From: Sphaerisporangium sp040649355
GTDB lineage: Bacteria; Actinomycetota; Actinomycetes; Streptosporangiales; Streptosporangiaceae
Length of the DNA stretch: 64,000 bases
Reading direction: 5' to 3'
Assembly (NCBI RefSeq): GCF_043197795.1
Contig: NZ_JBICTU010000035.1
Coordinates: 6,612-70,611 of the forward strand
Shown here one piece after another: positions 63,910 through 64,000 of the stretch. Under the pieces are notes generated by a model. It had not been told where the DNA came from. It worked only from the letters and a program-made list of their open reading frames with translations, and searched no databases. A program made the translations under genes and the position numbers. How positions within the stretch are numbered: the first letter of the stretch is position 1; every line of letters starts with the position of its first letter.

Positions 63910-64000
63910 GGCCTGTCTCAAAGCCTGGTGAGCCAGTCGTTGATCGCGGTTATGTGGATGGCGGCTTGGTAGCGGACTGCGAGTTTGTCGTATCTGGTTG
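63906..64000 (-). mobile_element. End of an IS5-type insertion sequence (transposase 3' end, cut by window edge)
   Basis: The minus strand from the right edge reads TRYDKLAVRYQAAIHITAIN and DWLTRL to a TGA at 63918-63920, the C terminus of IS5-family transposases. The element end begins GGCCTGTCTCAAA at 63910, the expected inverted repeat. CTAG at 63906-63909 is a plausible target duplication of the kind made by this group; it includes the LPMO stop codon TAG (63907-63909). The rest of the element lies outside the window. Confidence 0.88.

Overview
The window is a high-GC actinobacterial chromosome segment. Third codon positions are mostly G or C, GTG and TTG starts are frequent, and RbpA, WhiA, SteA/SteB and a tlyA-nadK-recN block are present. 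Gene order and the LPMO/glucosylglycerate genes fit a sporulating filamentous actinomycete, most likely Streptosporangiales; this placement is inferred from gene content, not from a search. Apart from the right-edge insertion sequence I see no phage, CRISPR, tRNA or rRNA.

Layout. (1) 1-5140: a truncated DUF1015 gene, then TPR protein, HAD phosphatase, SCP2 protein and two small ORFs, leading to tlyA and nadK. (2) 5336-13174: recN, steA-steB, a MraY/WecA-like transferase, MurJ and a GT4 glycosyltransferase, a repair-to-envelope/division block. (3) 13325-16806: a Mn2+ (yybP-ykoY type) riboswitch with terC, then psd-pssA (phosphatidylethanolamine synthesis) and a convergent metallo-beta-lactamase-fold hydrolase. 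(4) 16810-24615: a decayed maleylpyruvate-isomerase-like pseudogene, uvrA, a Rieske lipoprotein, a polytopic membrane protein and uvrC. uvrA and uvrC carry promoters of the same unusual layout. (5) 24612-32583: rapZ-yvcK-whiA, then gap-pgk-tpiA, secG and rbpA. (6) 32666-43857: a variable region holding an amidohydrolase, an ACT-GNAT acetyltransferase, a stand-alone Clp-N protein, regulators, ThuA, a lipoprotein, a CGNR zinc-finger protein, a methyltransferase and an adenosine deaminase. (7) 43895-53835: a pentose-phosphate block on the minus strand (pgl, opcA, zwf, pgi, tal, tkt) with divergent ctaB. (8) 53941-64000: a FAD oxidase with its XRE-cupin regulator, a PHP phosphatase-like protein, gpgS and a glucosylglycerate-hydrolase-like GH63 gene, a GNAT, a PrsW protease, a chitin/cellulose-active LPMO, and the end of an IS5-type element next to the LPMO stop codon.

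How the genes work together. Lower glycolysis (gap-pgk-tpiA), the YvcK/RapZ/WhiA control genes and the oxidative and non-oxidative pentose phosphate pathway lie close together, split here by the roughly 11 kb variable region. DNA repair genes (recN, uvrA, uvrC) are spread over the left third. The most notable observations are the matched TGTCGG-N10-TAG promoters of uvrA and uvrC, the riboswitch whose expression platform can bury the terC Shine-Dalgarno sequence, a repeat-built N-terminal extension on YvcK, a 77-bp tandem repeat between whiA and gap, and the clustered genes for glucosylglycerate turnover. I did not find a clearly new defence or mobile system.
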